This document shows, in pieces, positions 8,150 through 16,178 of a DNA stretch of 38,179 bases; within the stretch, counting starts at the first letter, position 1; every line of letters begins with the position of its first letter. The DNA comes from JBBDYH01 sp040901795. GTDB lineage: Bacteria > Planctomycetota > Planctomycetia > Pirellulales > JALHPA01. A model generated the notes under the pieces. The model worked only from the letters and a program-made list of their open reading frames with translations. It did not search any database and was not told the DNA's origin. The stretch spans positions 1-38,179 of the forward strand of contig JBBDYH010000043.1 in the NCBI GenBank assembly GCA_040901795.1, given 5' to 3'. The position numbers and the translations under genes are program-made.

Positions 8150-9814
8150 ATGGACGAAAAGCAGATCTATTTCTCCGAGGACATCGCTCATCGGCTGGCG
8201 GCCATCGACATTGGGTCGAACAGCGTCCGACTGATGGTGGCCGAGCCGTTGCGCGGCGGCAACTACCGCATACTCGATGAGGAGCGCGAGCCCACGCGTC
8301 TGGGCCGTACGCTCAGCTCGACCGGGCAGCTCGATGCCGAGGCGATCGAAAAGACGCTCGCCGCGCTGCGGCGATTCAAGCAGATTGCCGGCGGCTTTCA
8401 AGTCGATGAGCTGCGGACGATTGCGACCTGCGCGGTCCGCGAGGCCGCGAACGGCGCCGAGTTTTGCCGACGCGCCAAGGAGGAAGTGGGCATCGACGTC
8501 GAGGTTATTTCCGCCGACAAAGAAGCGCGGCTCGCCTTCTACAGCGTACAGCGTGCGTTTGAACTGGCCGCTAAGAACATCGTGTTGGCCGACATCGGCG
8601 GCGGCAGCGCCGAGTTCGTGCTCGCCTCGGGCGACGTCATCGAAGCCATCCACACTTCGCCGCTCGGCGCAGTGCGGCTCACCGAGATCTACGGCAATGA
8701 CTTTACGCCCCAGGGGGGCGGCTACGACGAGTTGCTGGCCGGCATCGACCGGCTGCTCCGCAAGCACACCAAGAAGCCGCCCTTCGCGCCTCACTTGCTG
8801 ATCGGCTCGGGGGGTACGTTTACGTCGCTGGCGGAAATGATGATGGCCCAAAAGGGACAGGTCGATCTGCCAACGCGCGGTTACACCGTCACGCGCGCCG
8901 AGGTGAGCCACCTGCTCGAACGCTTGCGGAAATTGTCATCCAAGGCGCGGCGCTGCGTGCCGGGATTGGCGCCCGATCGGGCCGATATCATTGTGGCCGG
9001 CCTGGCCGTCGTCGATCGCATTATGGCGCGTTTCAAGGTCAATCTATTGCAGGTCCACAACCGCGGCGTGCGCGACGGGTTGATCTTGACAATGATCGAC
9101 CGGTCGCTGGTCGCTGCGGCCGATGACCCGCGCGAGAGACAGACGGCCGTCGAGCGGTTTGCCGTAGCATGCTCCGGCGAGCCCGCACACGGGCGGCAGG
9201 TGGCGCGGCTAGCCGGTCTAATCTTTGCGCAGCTCGCGGAGCCGTTGGGAATGGACCCGGCGGATCAGCCGTACTTGGAAGCGGCTGCGCGGCTGCAGGA
9301 CGTTGGTTATCTCATCAACTACGACCAACACCACAAGCATAGCTATCACCTGATTCTCAACAGCAACCTACCGGGGTTCCGGCCGCGTGAGCTGGAACTG
9401 ATCGCCAACATCGCGCGCTATCACCGCGGCGCGCCGCCGAAGCAAAAGCACGACAACTTCCGCAACCTGCCGCCGGAGGACCAGGAGCGCGTGCGGCGGT
9501 TTGCCGCGATCTTGCGCATCGCGGGTGGTCTGGACCGCAGCCACAGCCAGCAGGTGAGCGACTTGACGGTGCGCGTCCGTCGCGCGAGTGAAAAGGTCGA
9601 GGCGGTCGAACTGCTGGCTCATGCGAGGGAGAACCCTGAAGTCGATTTGTGGGGCGCGCGGCGTCGCGTGGAGATGTTTGAAAGCGAGTTTGGCTGCAAG
9701 GTTGAGGTGGAGTGGGCAGAGCTGGCGGAGGGGAATGGAAATCCTCGAAGCGCGAAGGGCGCCACACGAAAAGCGAAAGCGTCTCGTTCCCACGCTCCGC
9801 GTGGGAATGTCTAA
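8150..9814 (+). CDS. Ppx/GppA exopolyphosphatase / pppGpp phosphatase family protein
   Basis: A 554-residue member of the ASKHA phosphatase family that hydrolyses polyphosphate and/or pppGpp. Motifs are DIGSNSVRLMV (phosphate loop 1), ADIGGGSAEFV (loop 2) and GSGGTFTS. The C-terminal half is an HD-like helical domain (DVGYLINYDQHHKHSYHLI). ATG at 8150 is chosen; a TTG at 8126 in frame adds eight residues. The last about 15 residues (ending SRSHAPRGNV) are encoded by a perfect palindrome with arms TTCCCACGC and GCGTGGGAA at 9787-9807. This looks like an intergenic repeat that has become the C-terminus, so the ancestral stop was probably a little upstream. The gene is divergent from ribF. Confidence 0.9.
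   Translation: MDEKQIYFSEDIAHRLAAIDIGSNSVRLMVAEPLRGGNYRILDEEREPTRLGRTLSSTGQLDAEAIEKTLAALRRFKQIAGGFQVDELRTIATCAVREAANGAEFCRRAKEEVGIDVEVISADKEARLAFYSVQRAFELAAKNIVLADIGGGSAEFVLASGDVIEAIHTSPLGAVRLTEIYGNDFTPQGGGYDELLAGIDRLLRKHTKKPPFAPHLLIGSGGTFTSLAEMMMAQKGQVDLPTRGYTVTRAEVSHLLERLRKLSSKARRCVPGLAPDRADIIVAGLAVVDRIMARFKVNLLQVHNRGVRDGLILTMIDRSLVAAADDPRERQTAVERFAVACSGEPAHGRQVARLAGLIFAQLAEPLGMDPADQPYLEAAARLQDVGYLINYDQHHKHSYHLILNSNLPGFRPRELELIANIARYHRGAPPKQKHDNFRNLPPEDQERVRRFAAILRIAGGLDRSHSQQVSDLTVRVRRASEKVEAVELLAHARENPEVDLWGARRRVEMFESEFGCKVEVEWAELAEGNGNPRSAKGATRKAKASRSHAPRGNV
9787..9807. repeat. Palindrome TTCCCACGC-TCC-GCGTGGGAA inside the ppx 3' end
   Basis: A perfect 9-bp inverted repeat with a 3-nt loop. 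It ends seven bases before the ppx stop codon, and its translation (SHAPRG) forms part of the predicted protein tail. From memory, closely similar palindromes are frequent between genes in planctomycete genomes. Confidence 0.85.
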
Positions 9815-9948
9815 ACGGCGATCGGTGTTTGGAGTGCGCGGACTTGTCCTCGCTTTCTTTTTCAATCAGCCGTTTTTCAATGGGAACGCATGTGGCTGTT
9901 CTGCGTCGGTTTGAAAATGAAAGCGGCGACTAGTCGCCGCACTCCATA
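9813..9948. repeat. Two-armed palindromic element, copy 1 (after ppx)
   Basis: The element begins with AACGGCGAT and has a left arm TGGAGTGCG...CGCTTTC (9830-9857) and a right arm GAAAGCG...CGCACTCCA (9919-9946). The arms are inverted 28-mers matching at about 23 positions. Each arm is itself palindromic around GACT-GTC or GACTAGTC. The second copy is at 14860-14986. It starts at the ppx stop codon. A transcript of it could fold into a long hairpin, so it may end or stabilise the ppx message. Confidence 0.8.
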
Positions 9949-9964
9949 GCGCGCCCCCGAAGGC

Positions 9965-11170
9965 TCACGCGCCGTACTTGGCTAGCCGGCGCGCGTTGGC
10001 CAGGGCTAACGTCATGAGGTACTTGGCCTCGAAGATGCCGAGGCCGCCGCGGAGGCAGGCGCGCTCGCCGAAGCTTTCGTTGCCGTCAAAACGGCAGCAA
10101 TCGCTCACCAACAGTGTCGGCACCGGGTGCCAACTGTGATTCTTGAGGTAACTCGGCGTGCTGTGGTCTCCGGTGACGATCAGCACCGTGGGGTTCAGGG
10201 CGGTGATAGCCGGCATGGCGGCGTCGAGTTCTTCGATCCGCTTCACTTTGGCGTCAAAGTTGCCGTCTTCGGCTGTGCTGTCGGTGTACTTGAAGTGGAT
10301 GAAGAAGAAGTCGTAGCGGTCCCAGTTCTCTTGCAGCACGCGCATTTGTTCTTCGAGCGTCTGCGCCTTGCCGGCGATGTCCATGCCGACGAGGCGCGCG
10401 AGGCCCTTGTACATGGGGTAGACCGCGATCGCTGCGGCGCGCAAGCCGTAGACCTCCTGGTACGACGGCAGCGCGGGTTTGGCGGAAAAACCGCGGAGCG
10501 TCAGACCGTTGGCCTTTGGCTCGCTCGCCAATAGCTCGCTGGCTTGCGCAATAAAGTCGATGGCGATCTCGGCGGTCCGCTGGCTGTGTGGGTCATCTCC
10601 CGCGGGAGTCAACGGCGGCACGCCAGTCTTCTGCGGGTCGGTGTCGTTGACGTTGTCGCCGAGGTCGTCCCCCCGAAAGACGACGACGAAGCGGTGTTCT
10701 TTCACGGGTTCGACAAAGACTTCGACGCCGGGGATTTTGACCTGGCGAAGACGCACCGCCAACGGTGCGCTTTCCTCGCTGGCGATGCGGCCGGCGCGGC
10801 GGTCGGTTATGGCGCCTTGTTCGTCGAGCGTGCAGAAGTTGCCGCGGACGGCGATGTCGTTGGGCTGTAATTCAAAGCCGATGCCGGTGGCTTCGAGGGC
10901 GCCGCGGCCGATGACGTATTTGAGTGGGTCGTAGCCAAAGAGAGCCAAATGCCCCGGACCACTGCCCGGTGAAATGCCGGGGAGGACGGGGACGCTGCCG
11001 CCGGAAACGCCGCGGCGGGCCAGCGCGTCGAGGTTGGGCGTGTTGGCGGTTTCGAGTTCGGTCTTGCCACCTGGCTGGAGGGGCAAGCCGCCGAGGCCGT
11101 CGGCGACGAGCATGACGATTTTTGAGTCGTTTTTGAGTTGAAGTTCGCGAGTGAGATCGTGCAGGTCCAT
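9965..11170 (-). CDS. apgM: 2,3-bisphosphoglycerate-independent phosphoglycerate mutase, archaeal type
   Basis: This 401-residue protein interconverts 3- and 2-phosphoglycerate in glycolysis and gluconeogenesis and belongs to the alkaline phosphatase superfamily. MLVADGLGG near the N-terminus is the first metal-binding motif. The serine in GSGPGHLALFGYDP is the expected phosphorylated nucleophile. HFKYTDSTAEDGN and VTGDHSTPS carry further metal ligands. The length fits the ApgM subfamily rather than the roughly 510-residue GpmI. ATG at 11170 is preceded on its own strand by CTGAACCCCGAACCC and a C-rich tract instead of a Shine-Dalgarno. A 7-bp palindrome (10752-10769) lies within the coding region. 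Confidence 0.93.
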   Translation of the reverse strand: MDLHDLTRELQLKNDSKIVMLVADGLGGLPLQPGGKTELETANTPNLDALARRGVSGGSVPVLPGISPGSGPGHLALFGYDPLKYVIGRGALEATGIGFELQPNDIAVRGNFCTLDEQGAITDRRAGRIASEESAPLAVRLRQVKIPGVEVFVEPVKEHRFVVVFRGDDLGDNVNDTDPQKTGVPPLTPAGDDPHSQRTAEIAIDFIAQASELLASEPKANGLTLRGFSAKPALPSYQEVYGLRAAAIAVYPMYKGLARLVGMDIAGKAQTLEEQMRVLQENWDRYDFFFIHFKYTDSTAEDGNFDAKVKRIEELDAAMPAITALNPTVLIVTGDHSTPSYLKNHSWHPVPTLLVSDCCRFDGNESFGERACLRGGLGIFEAKYLMTLALANARRLAKYGA

Positions 11171-11181
11171 GGGAGGGGGCA

Positions 11182-11195
11182 GGGTTCGGGGTTCA
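11182..11195. repeat. GGGTTCG/GGGTTCA heptamer pair upstream of apgM
   Basis: Two heptamers, GGGTTCG and GGGTTCA, read as TGAACCC CGAACCC on the apgM strand, end 12 bases before its start codon. Longer arrays of the same heptamer occur at 16150, 16348 and 18222. Confidence 0.75.
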
Positions 11196-11285
11196 GATTC
11201 AGCGGCGAGAGGGCGATGTAAGTCGCAGCGGATGCCGAGCTATTCGATATCGGGACTCCGGCCCTGGGGACAAAGTGCGCGGCGC

Positions 11286-12959
11286 TTAGTTTTCTGGTTT
11301 CCTGTGCACTGCGATGACCAGGTCGTCGGCGCCGTCGTTGGAATCGGAGGTGCGGCCGCCGTCATCTTGGCCGTTTTGGCCGAGGCCGTAGAGCAGATAG
11401 CCGTTGTCGGTCTTTTTATAAAGGAACGGATCGCCCCACATGGGATCGAGCGGGATCTTTTCAATGTGCTTGGGCGCAAGCTGGTCGAGGTTGTCAGGAA
11501 AACGCTTGTTCTCGTCGCGGTAATCGGCCAGGGCAAGGCCGAGGTTGACAAGCGAGAGTTTCGCCCCGTTGCGGTGCTCGGCATTTAGGGCGGCGTTGAG
11601 GGCGGGGAGCAATAGCGCGATAAACACGTCGGCCATTTTCTGGCTGGCCGAAAAGCGCGGCGAAAAGAACAAGCCCAAAACTGAACCCGCGTCTCGCGAA
11701 CGCGCTGCCGTCGCTTTTACATCGGCTTCGATCGCAGCCAGCGCCTTCAGCCGCTCTTTCGCGTCTTCGATTGCCGCCGCCTCCACGTATCGATCGTACC
11801 ACTCGTTGCCGACTTTGAGCGGCACGTTCCAATCGATGAGCACATCGCCGGCCACGTTCGCCAGCAGGTCGGACATGCCGGGCGGGGTCTCAATGATCAT
11901 GCCGGTCAGGTGCTTCATCGCGCTGGCGCCGCGCCGTGCGATCCAGCAGACGCTGTCGAGATACATCAGCCGCTCCCCCCGATCGAGGGCATTGGCCATG
12001 CTGCGCATGGGAGGGAGTTGAGCAAGCTCTTTGCGGAGCGTAGCGCGCTGGGCCGCCGTCATCTTGTCTTGCGACAACAACGCGGCTTCGGCGTCGAGCG
12101 CAATATGGTCCATGGCAACGGCGACCAGGCTCTCAATGAGCGAGAACCCTTGGGCTGTCAGCCGCGCTAGCCGATGGCAGGCCATCAGGTCTTCCACGGC
12201 CGCATTGAAGTCGCCGCCGCCGGCGCGGTACATGGCGCGAGTGACCAGCGCCCGCGCCGCCTGGCGGCTGTTTTGCACTACCGGGAGCAGGACGGCAACA
12301 AGCGTGGGCTCCTCGTCACCGGTGATCAGGGGCGTATACATTTGTGGTCGCTTCGAGGCCGCGACGAACTGGTCGATGTGCTTGTCGTGGGCCTGAAGCC
12401 AGTCGGCCAGCGCCGGAAAATCCTTGCGAGTCCACGGACGTTCGCGGGCCGCCTCGTCGAGCGATTCAAAGAATTCTCGGGCGGATTGCTGTGATCCGGC
12501 GGGAACCGGCGGCCAATCTTTCGCAGAGTACCGCGCGGAGTACTTCGCCCAGTCGACGAAATAATTTCCCTGGGCCGGCAACGGTTCGATGTTGAGCCGC
12601 TTGAAGAAATCGGCCTGGTGCTTTTCGGAAATCTCCCGCGGACCCAGCGCCCGCAAGAGCAGGACGACGGCGTTGTTGTCGGGCGTGACGCCTTTACTGA
12701 GCTGTTCGTCGACATAACGGACGTAGTCGGGATAGCCGTCGGGGCGCAAGGGCTCGGTGATGAAGGTTGTTTCCTTCGAGATGATGATGTTGGGCCGCAG
12801 CTTGAGATTGCCCGCTTGGTTGGCGTTTGCATCACGGTTTAAGCCGGCAGGCGTCGTTGCCTTAGGCGACGATTCGACCTGGGCGAAGCTGGCATTGGCA
12901 AACAATGCGGCGGCGGCGAAGAGCACTACCACGAGGACGCGGACGGAAGACGTTCGCAT
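11286..12959 (-). CDS. Secreted protein of unknown function, paralogue A, with pseudopilin-like tail
   Basis: The function is not recognised. The 557-residue protein starts with a clear signal peptide (about 1-27, ending ANASFAQ), so it is probably exported. It is homologous over its whole length to the protein at 18300-19946. Shared blocks include PLRPDGYPDY, GVTP(D/E)NNA, LDRGERLM and DWNVPL. The middle is mostly helical. The last about 75 residues (LALADYRDENKRFPDNLDQLAP...YLLYGLGQNGQDDGG) resemble the globular C-terminus of type II secretion major pseudopilins (GspG), although the pilin N-terminal helix is absent. Two paralogues within 7 kb suggest an old duplication. It lies behind apgM on the map but 115 bp separate the two, and the genes read apart as 12959 to 11286 then 11170 to 9965. 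Confidence 0.85.
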   Translation of the reverse strand: MRTSSVRVLVVVLFAAAALFANASFAQVESSPKATTPAGLNRDANANQAGNLKLRPNIIISKETTFITEPLRPDGYPDYVRYVDEQLSKGVTPDNNAVVLLLRALGPREISEKHQADFFKRLNIEPLPAQGNYFVDWAKYSARYSAKDWPPVPAGSQQSAREFFESLDEAARERPWTRKDFPALADWLQAHDKHIDQFVAASKRPQMYTPLITGDEEPTLVAVLLPVVQNSRQAARALVTRAMYRAGGGDFNAAVEDLMACHRLARLTAQGFSLIESLVAVAMDHIALDAEAALLSQDKMTAAQRATLRKELAQLPPMRSMANALDRGERLMYLDSVCWIARRGASAMKHLTGMIIETPPGMSDLLANVAGDVLIDWNVPLKVGNEWYDRYVEAAAIEDAKERLKALAAIEADVKATAARSRDAGSVLGLFFSPRFSASQKMADVFIALLLPALNAALNAEHRNGAKLSLVNLGLALADYRDENKRFPDNLDQLAPKHIEKIPLDPMWGDPFLYKKTDNGYLLYGLGQNGQDDGGRTSDSNDGADDLVIAVHRKPEN

Positions 12960-13372
12960 GACAGGACCCCTTTTTGTTCCGATGGCCTGAAGAGGAGGGA
13001 AGGCAGGCGGTGCTGGTCTCGTTCATTTTCGCGGCGACGGGCGGCCGACGCAAGCGGATTTGGCGATGGCCGTGACGCGGCGATTCGATGGTTGGACTAC
13101 TTTGCGGGGCTGGGGTGGAGCGATAGACTGGCGGACGCCGCGAGCAGTACGAAGGGCGAACGATGAACGATGAACGATGAACGATGAGGGATGAGGGTAC
13201 CGGCTTCGAAGCATGGTACGGGGTACAAAGTGCCAAGCACGGCGTAGAGAGTACGGAGTACTTGGTACAGGGTACGAATTAAGTCGTACAAACGGGTACG
13301 CCATAGCGGTTGTTCTGTGCAGATAACGTTCCATCAACTGTTCACTGATCACTGACCACTACACACTCTCCC
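12960..13372. other. Repeat-rich intergenic region between divergent genes
   Basis: This 413-bp gap separates paralogue A (leftward) from the glucose-6-phosphate isomerase gene (rightward) and should hold both promoters; none can be named with confidence. It contains a heptamer array at 13158-13192 and then, from about 13198 to 13310, a stretch with many GTAC-containing near-repeats (GGTACGGGGTAC, AGTACGGAGTAC, GGTACAGGGTAC). The last 30 bases before the pgi start are C/A-rich (TCACTGATCACTGACCACT). No credible gene is seen. Confidence 0.7.
13158..13192. repeat. (GAACGAT)4 heptamer array
   Basis: Four exact tandem copies of GAACGAT are followed by a variant GAGGGAT. The 7-bp period is the same as in the GGGTTCA arrays elsewhere in the window, but the unit is different. 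Confidence 0.9.
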
Positions 13373-14854
13373 ATGCCAATCCAATTCAATCCCAAGCAAG
13401 AGCGGTTGTCGTACGACCCAGCCGGCGTGTTTTTCGAGGAGCACGGCATCCGGCGGTCGGAGCTGGCCGAGTTGGGGCCGAGGCTCGAGGCGGCACGCCG
13501 CGAGACGCTGGCGGATGTCGAGCTTTGGAAGAGCAGGGGAGTGGTACCCGCTGAAAAGGAACCGCTCGATGCAGGGTTTTTGGAGCTGCCGGAGCGATTG
13601 CTCGCCGAATATATGCAGGACCGGCGAGGGAGCGAATTAGGCCGGATCCTGGCGACCGCCGCGCGGCTGCGCGACGCGGTCGATCGCGTGGTCGTGCTGG
13701 GGATCGGCGGGTCGTACATGGGGGCGCGGGCGTTGATGGAGGCCTGTTGCCACCCGTACCACAACGAGCTTCCGCGCGGCGAACGGGGGGGCAAGCCGCG
13801 GATGTACTTTGAGGGGAACAACGTCGACAACGACGCGGCGCAAGGGCTGCTTGATCTTCTGGGACATGGCAAGGGAAGTCGGCAGACAGGAATGTCTGCC
13901 CCACCGCATGACGTGAGCGACCGCTGGGCGATTGTGGTGATCAGCAAAAGCGGCGGCACGCTGGAAACCGCGGGGGCGCTTCGCATCTTCTTAAAGCCGT
14001 TGCAACAATCGCTGGGAGGCGATCGCGCGGCGGTCGCACAGCACATGGTGCCGGTGACCGGGAAGAGCGGGCGGTTGTTTGAGTTGGCCACGGCACTCGG
14101 TTGTAAGGAGATCTTCGATATCCCCGACGGGGTAGGGGGGCGGTTTTCGATTCTGACCGCGGTCGGACTGTTGCCGGCGTCGGTCTTGGGCATCGACATC
14201 GTGAAGCTGCTCGAAGGCGCCGCGGCGATGAACGAGCGGTTCCGCACAGCGCCGGCGTTCAGCAATCGCTCGCAGGTGGGCGAAAACCCGGTGCTCGACT
14301 ACGTGGGTGTGTGTCACTTGATGGAGGAACGGCGCGGGGCGACGATTCGCGTGCTGTCGACGTGGGGCAAGGGGTTGGAAGCGGCGGGGTTGTGGTACGA
14401 CCAGCTTTTGTCGGAGAGCTTGGGCAAGCGAGAGCGGGGAGCGACGCCGATCACCGTGGTCAACACACGCGATCTGCATTCGCGCGGTCAACAACATCAG
14501 GAGGGACGGCGCGACAAGCTGATCACGAACGTCATCGCGGAGACTGTGCGGCGCGACCGGCTGGCGATCGAACGGAGCGACTTGGATCAGGACAAGCTCA
14601 ATGAGCTGGCCGGAAAGTCGTTGCCGGACGTGATGGCCGCGGCAATTCAGGGGACGAACCAGGCGTATGCCGAGGACGGGCGGCCAACCGCGGACTTGCG
14701 GCTCTATGGGCTCGATGAGTTTTCGATGGGGCAGTTTTTTCAGATGATGATGCTGGCGACGGTCGTCGAAGGCAGGTTGATTGGAATCAACCCGTACGGG
14801 CAGCCGGGAGTAGAGGGGTATAAGAAGCACATGCAGGCGAATTTGCGGAAGTGA
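13373..14854 (+). CDS. pgi: Glucose-6-phosphate isomerase
   Basis: A 493-residue phosphoglucose isomerase interconverting glucose 6-phosphate and fructose 6-phosphate. Visible motifs are VLGIGGSYMGARAL, VVISKSGGTLETAGALR (the sugar-phosphate-binding SIS region), PDGVGGRFSILTAVGLLP, STWGKGLEAAGLWYDQLLSESLGK and, near the end, GINPYGQPGVEGYKKH. Around residues 165-181 the family alignment is interrupted by GHGKGSRQTGMSAPPHDVSD-like sequence. Its core is encoded by a perfect palindrome (13881-13900), so it looks like an in-frame repeat insertion in a surface loop. The ATG at 13373 follows a C-rich stretch without a Shine-Dalgarno. Confidence 0.95.
   Translation: MPIQFNPKQERLSYDPAGVFFEEHGIRRSELAELGPRLEAARRETLADVELWKSRGVVPAEKEPLDAGFLELPERLLAEYMQDRRGSELGRILATAARLRDAVDRVVVLGIGGSYMGARALMEACCHPYHNELPRGERGGKPRMYFEGNNVDNDAAQGLLDLLGHGKGSRQTGMSAPPHDVSDRWAIVVISKSGGTLETAGALRIFLKPLQQSLGGDRAAVAQHMVPVTGKSGRLFELATALGCKEIFDIPDGVGGRFSILTAVGLLPASVLGIDIVKLLEGAAAMNERFRTAPAFSNRSQVGENPVLDYVGVCHLMEERRGATIRVLSTWGKGLEAAGLWYDQLLSESLGKRERGATPITVVNTRDLHSRGQQHQEGRRDKLITNVIAETVRRDRLAIERSDLDQDKLNELAGKSLPDVMAAAIQGTNQAYAEDGRPTADLRLYGLDEFSMGQFFQMMMLATVVEGRLIGINPYGQPGVEGYKKHMQANLRK
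13881..13900. repeat. Palindrome GGCAGACA-GGAA-TGTCTGCC inside pgi
   Basis: A perfect 8-bp inverted repeat with a 4-nt loop lies in frame at about codons 170-176 of pgi. Its translation (RQTGMSAP) does not look like part of the conserved isomerase fold. Confidence 0.85.
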
Positions 14855-14859
14855 GGACG

Positions 14860-14986
14860 AACGGCGATATTTGGAGTGCGACGACTGGTCGTCGCTTTCT
14901 TTTTCAAATCGCTTTCACTTCACCGAGCGTTACGAATTGGAGCACAGTGAAATCCAAAGCGGCGACAAGTCGCCGCACTCCAAATC
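14860..14986. repeat. Two-armed palindromic element, copy 2 (after pgi)
   Basis: Second copy of the element at 9813-9948. It begins with GAACGGCGAT. The left arm (14872-14899, TGGAGTGCG...CGCTTTC) and the right arm (14955-14982, CAAAGCG...CGCACTCCA) are inverted, and each has an inner palindrome (GACGACTGGTCGTC; GGCGACAAGTCGCC). It starts six bases after the pgi stop codon and runs to the ATG of the UPF0173 gene at 14987, filling the whole intergenic space. Confidence 0.85.
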
Positions 14987-15667
14987 ATGGCACGATTGAC
15001 CTGGCATGGGCATGCGACGTGGCTATTTGACACCGGCGTTCACACGGCGTTGATTGACCCGTATTTCACCGATAATCCGGCGGCGAAGGTGAAGGCTGAT
15101 GAAGTCGCCGCCGATTTCATCTTGCTGACACACGGGCATGAGGACCATACGGCCGATGCGGTGAAGGTCGCCAAGCGGACGGGCGCCAACGTACTGTGCA
15201 ACTGGGAGATTCATCTCTGGCTGCAGAAGCAGGGCGTCACGAATACGCTGCCGATGAATACGGGCGGCAGCGTGGAGTTGGCGTTGGGGCGGGTGAAATC
15301 CACGATCGCACATCACAGCTCGTCGATGCCCGACGGGACGTATGCGGGCAACCCGAACGGATATCTGATTACGGCTGCTGGGTTACGGTTGTACTTCGCC
15401 GGGGATACGGCGCTGTTTCTCGACATGCAGCTTTATGGCCGCGGAGGGCTAGATCTGGCGGTGCTGCCGATCGGCGACCTGTTCACGATGGGGCCCGACG
15501 ACTCGATCGAGGCGATCAAGCTGTTGCAGCCGAGGCGCGTGGCGCCGTCGCATTACAACACCTGGCCACCGATCGAGCAGGACGCGGAGGCGTGGGCGGA
15601 ACGAGTACGGAGCGAGACGAAGGCGGAGCCGGTGCTGCCGAAGGCGGGGGAGGCGTTTGAAATTTAA
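14987..15667 (+). CDS. UPF0173-type metal-dependent hydrolase (metallo-beta-lactamase fold)
   Basis: A 226-residue protein of the UPF0173 family within the metallo-beta-lactamase superfamily. The zinc-binding motif THGHEDHTAD is present. Further conserved pieces are WHGHATW at the N-terminus, AHHSSS, LYFAGDTALF and PSHYNTW. The substrate is unknown in the family. The length is typical. The start is the ATG at 14987, immediately after a palindromic element that fills the gap from pgi. No signal peptide is seen, so it should be cytoplasmic. Confidence 0.92.
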   Translation: MARLTWHGHATWLFDTGVHTALIDPYFTDNPAAKVKADEVAADFILLTHGHEDHTADAVKVAKRTGANVLCNWEIHLWLQKQGVTNTLPMNTGGSVELALGRVKSTIAHHSSSMPDGTYAGNPNGYLITAAGLRLYFAGDTALFLDMQLYGRGGLDLAVLPIGDLFTMGPDDSIEAIKLLQPRRVAPSHYNTWPPIEQDAEAWAERVRSETKAEPVLPKAGEAFEI

Positions 15668-15767
15668 GAGGGGGGAGAAGGAGACAAAGGTCACTTGATG
15701 AGCAAATTTCCTTGTCACCCGGTCTCCTTTTCTTCCTGACTTAAACCGCGTGGTCTCGCGAACTCAA

Positions 15768-15838
15768 CCACCCTACGGAACTTGGTGGGCAGAGCCCACG
15801 CTACAGAGTTACGGAACTGGTGGGCACAGCCCACCCTA
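15768..15838. repeat. Cluster of GTGGGC-type palindromes overlapping the Rieske ferredoxin stop codon
   Basis: Two palindromes, GTGGGC-AGA-GCCCAC (15785-15799) and GGTGGGC-ACA-GCCCACC (15819-15835), lie among three partial copies of CCACCCTACGGAACTGG. The TAG stop codon of the gene at 15836-16147 is part of the repeat (CGTAGGGTGGGC on the minus strand). Confidence 0.85.
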
Positions 15839-16147
15839 CGGGAGCCGGACCTGAATTTCGTCGCCGACGACGCGGGTTTCGAAGGCGTCGATTTTGATTC
15901 GCGGGTTGTCCATCCAGGTGCCGTCGCTGATGCGGAACCGCCAGGCGTGCCAGGGGCAGGTGACGATGCCTTCGTCGCAGAATCCTGCTCCAAGCGACGC
16001 TCCCATGTGCGGGCAGAGGTCATCGATGGCGAAGTACTGGCCCCCTTGATTGAAGACCGCGACCAGCCGCTCGCCGACCGCCACGGTAAGGCCTTGGCCA
16101 TCCGGGATTGCGCCGACACGCGCAACCGTGTGGAAGTCGGACGACAT
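15836..16147 (-). CDS. Small Rieske [2Fe-2S] ferredoxin (NirD-like)
   Basis: A 103-residue soluble Rieske domain. Ligands are Cys45 and His47 (CPHMG) and Cys64 and His67 (CPWHAW). The extra cysteine pair of bc-complex Rieske proteins is absent (Ala50 and Trp66 stand there), which fits a low-potential ferredoxin as in dioxygenase ferredoxins and nitrite reductase small subunits. No signal peptide or membrane helix is seen. No partner reductase or oxygenase lies nearby, so its electron partner is unknown. The stop codon is supplied by an intergenic repeat, and the ATG at 16147 is preceded by a CTGAACCC heptamer array. Confidence 0.9.
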   Translation of the reverse strand: MSSDFHTVARVGAIPDGQGLTVAVGERLVAVFNQGGQYFAIDDLCPHMGASLGAGFCDEGIVTCPWHAWRFRISDGTWMDNPRIKIDAFETRVVGDEIQVRLP

Positions 16148-16149
16148 GA

Positions 16150-16178
16150 GGGTTCGGGGTTCAGGGTTCAGGGTTCAG
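16150..16178. repeat. GGGTTCA heptamer array, left arm of a 29-bp inverted repeat
   Basis: One GGGTTCG and three GGGTTCA units plus a final G form 29 bp, three bases upstream of the Rieske ferredoxin start codon. The exact reverse complement occurs at 16354-16382 upstream of the divergent radical SAM gene. Confidence 0.9.
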
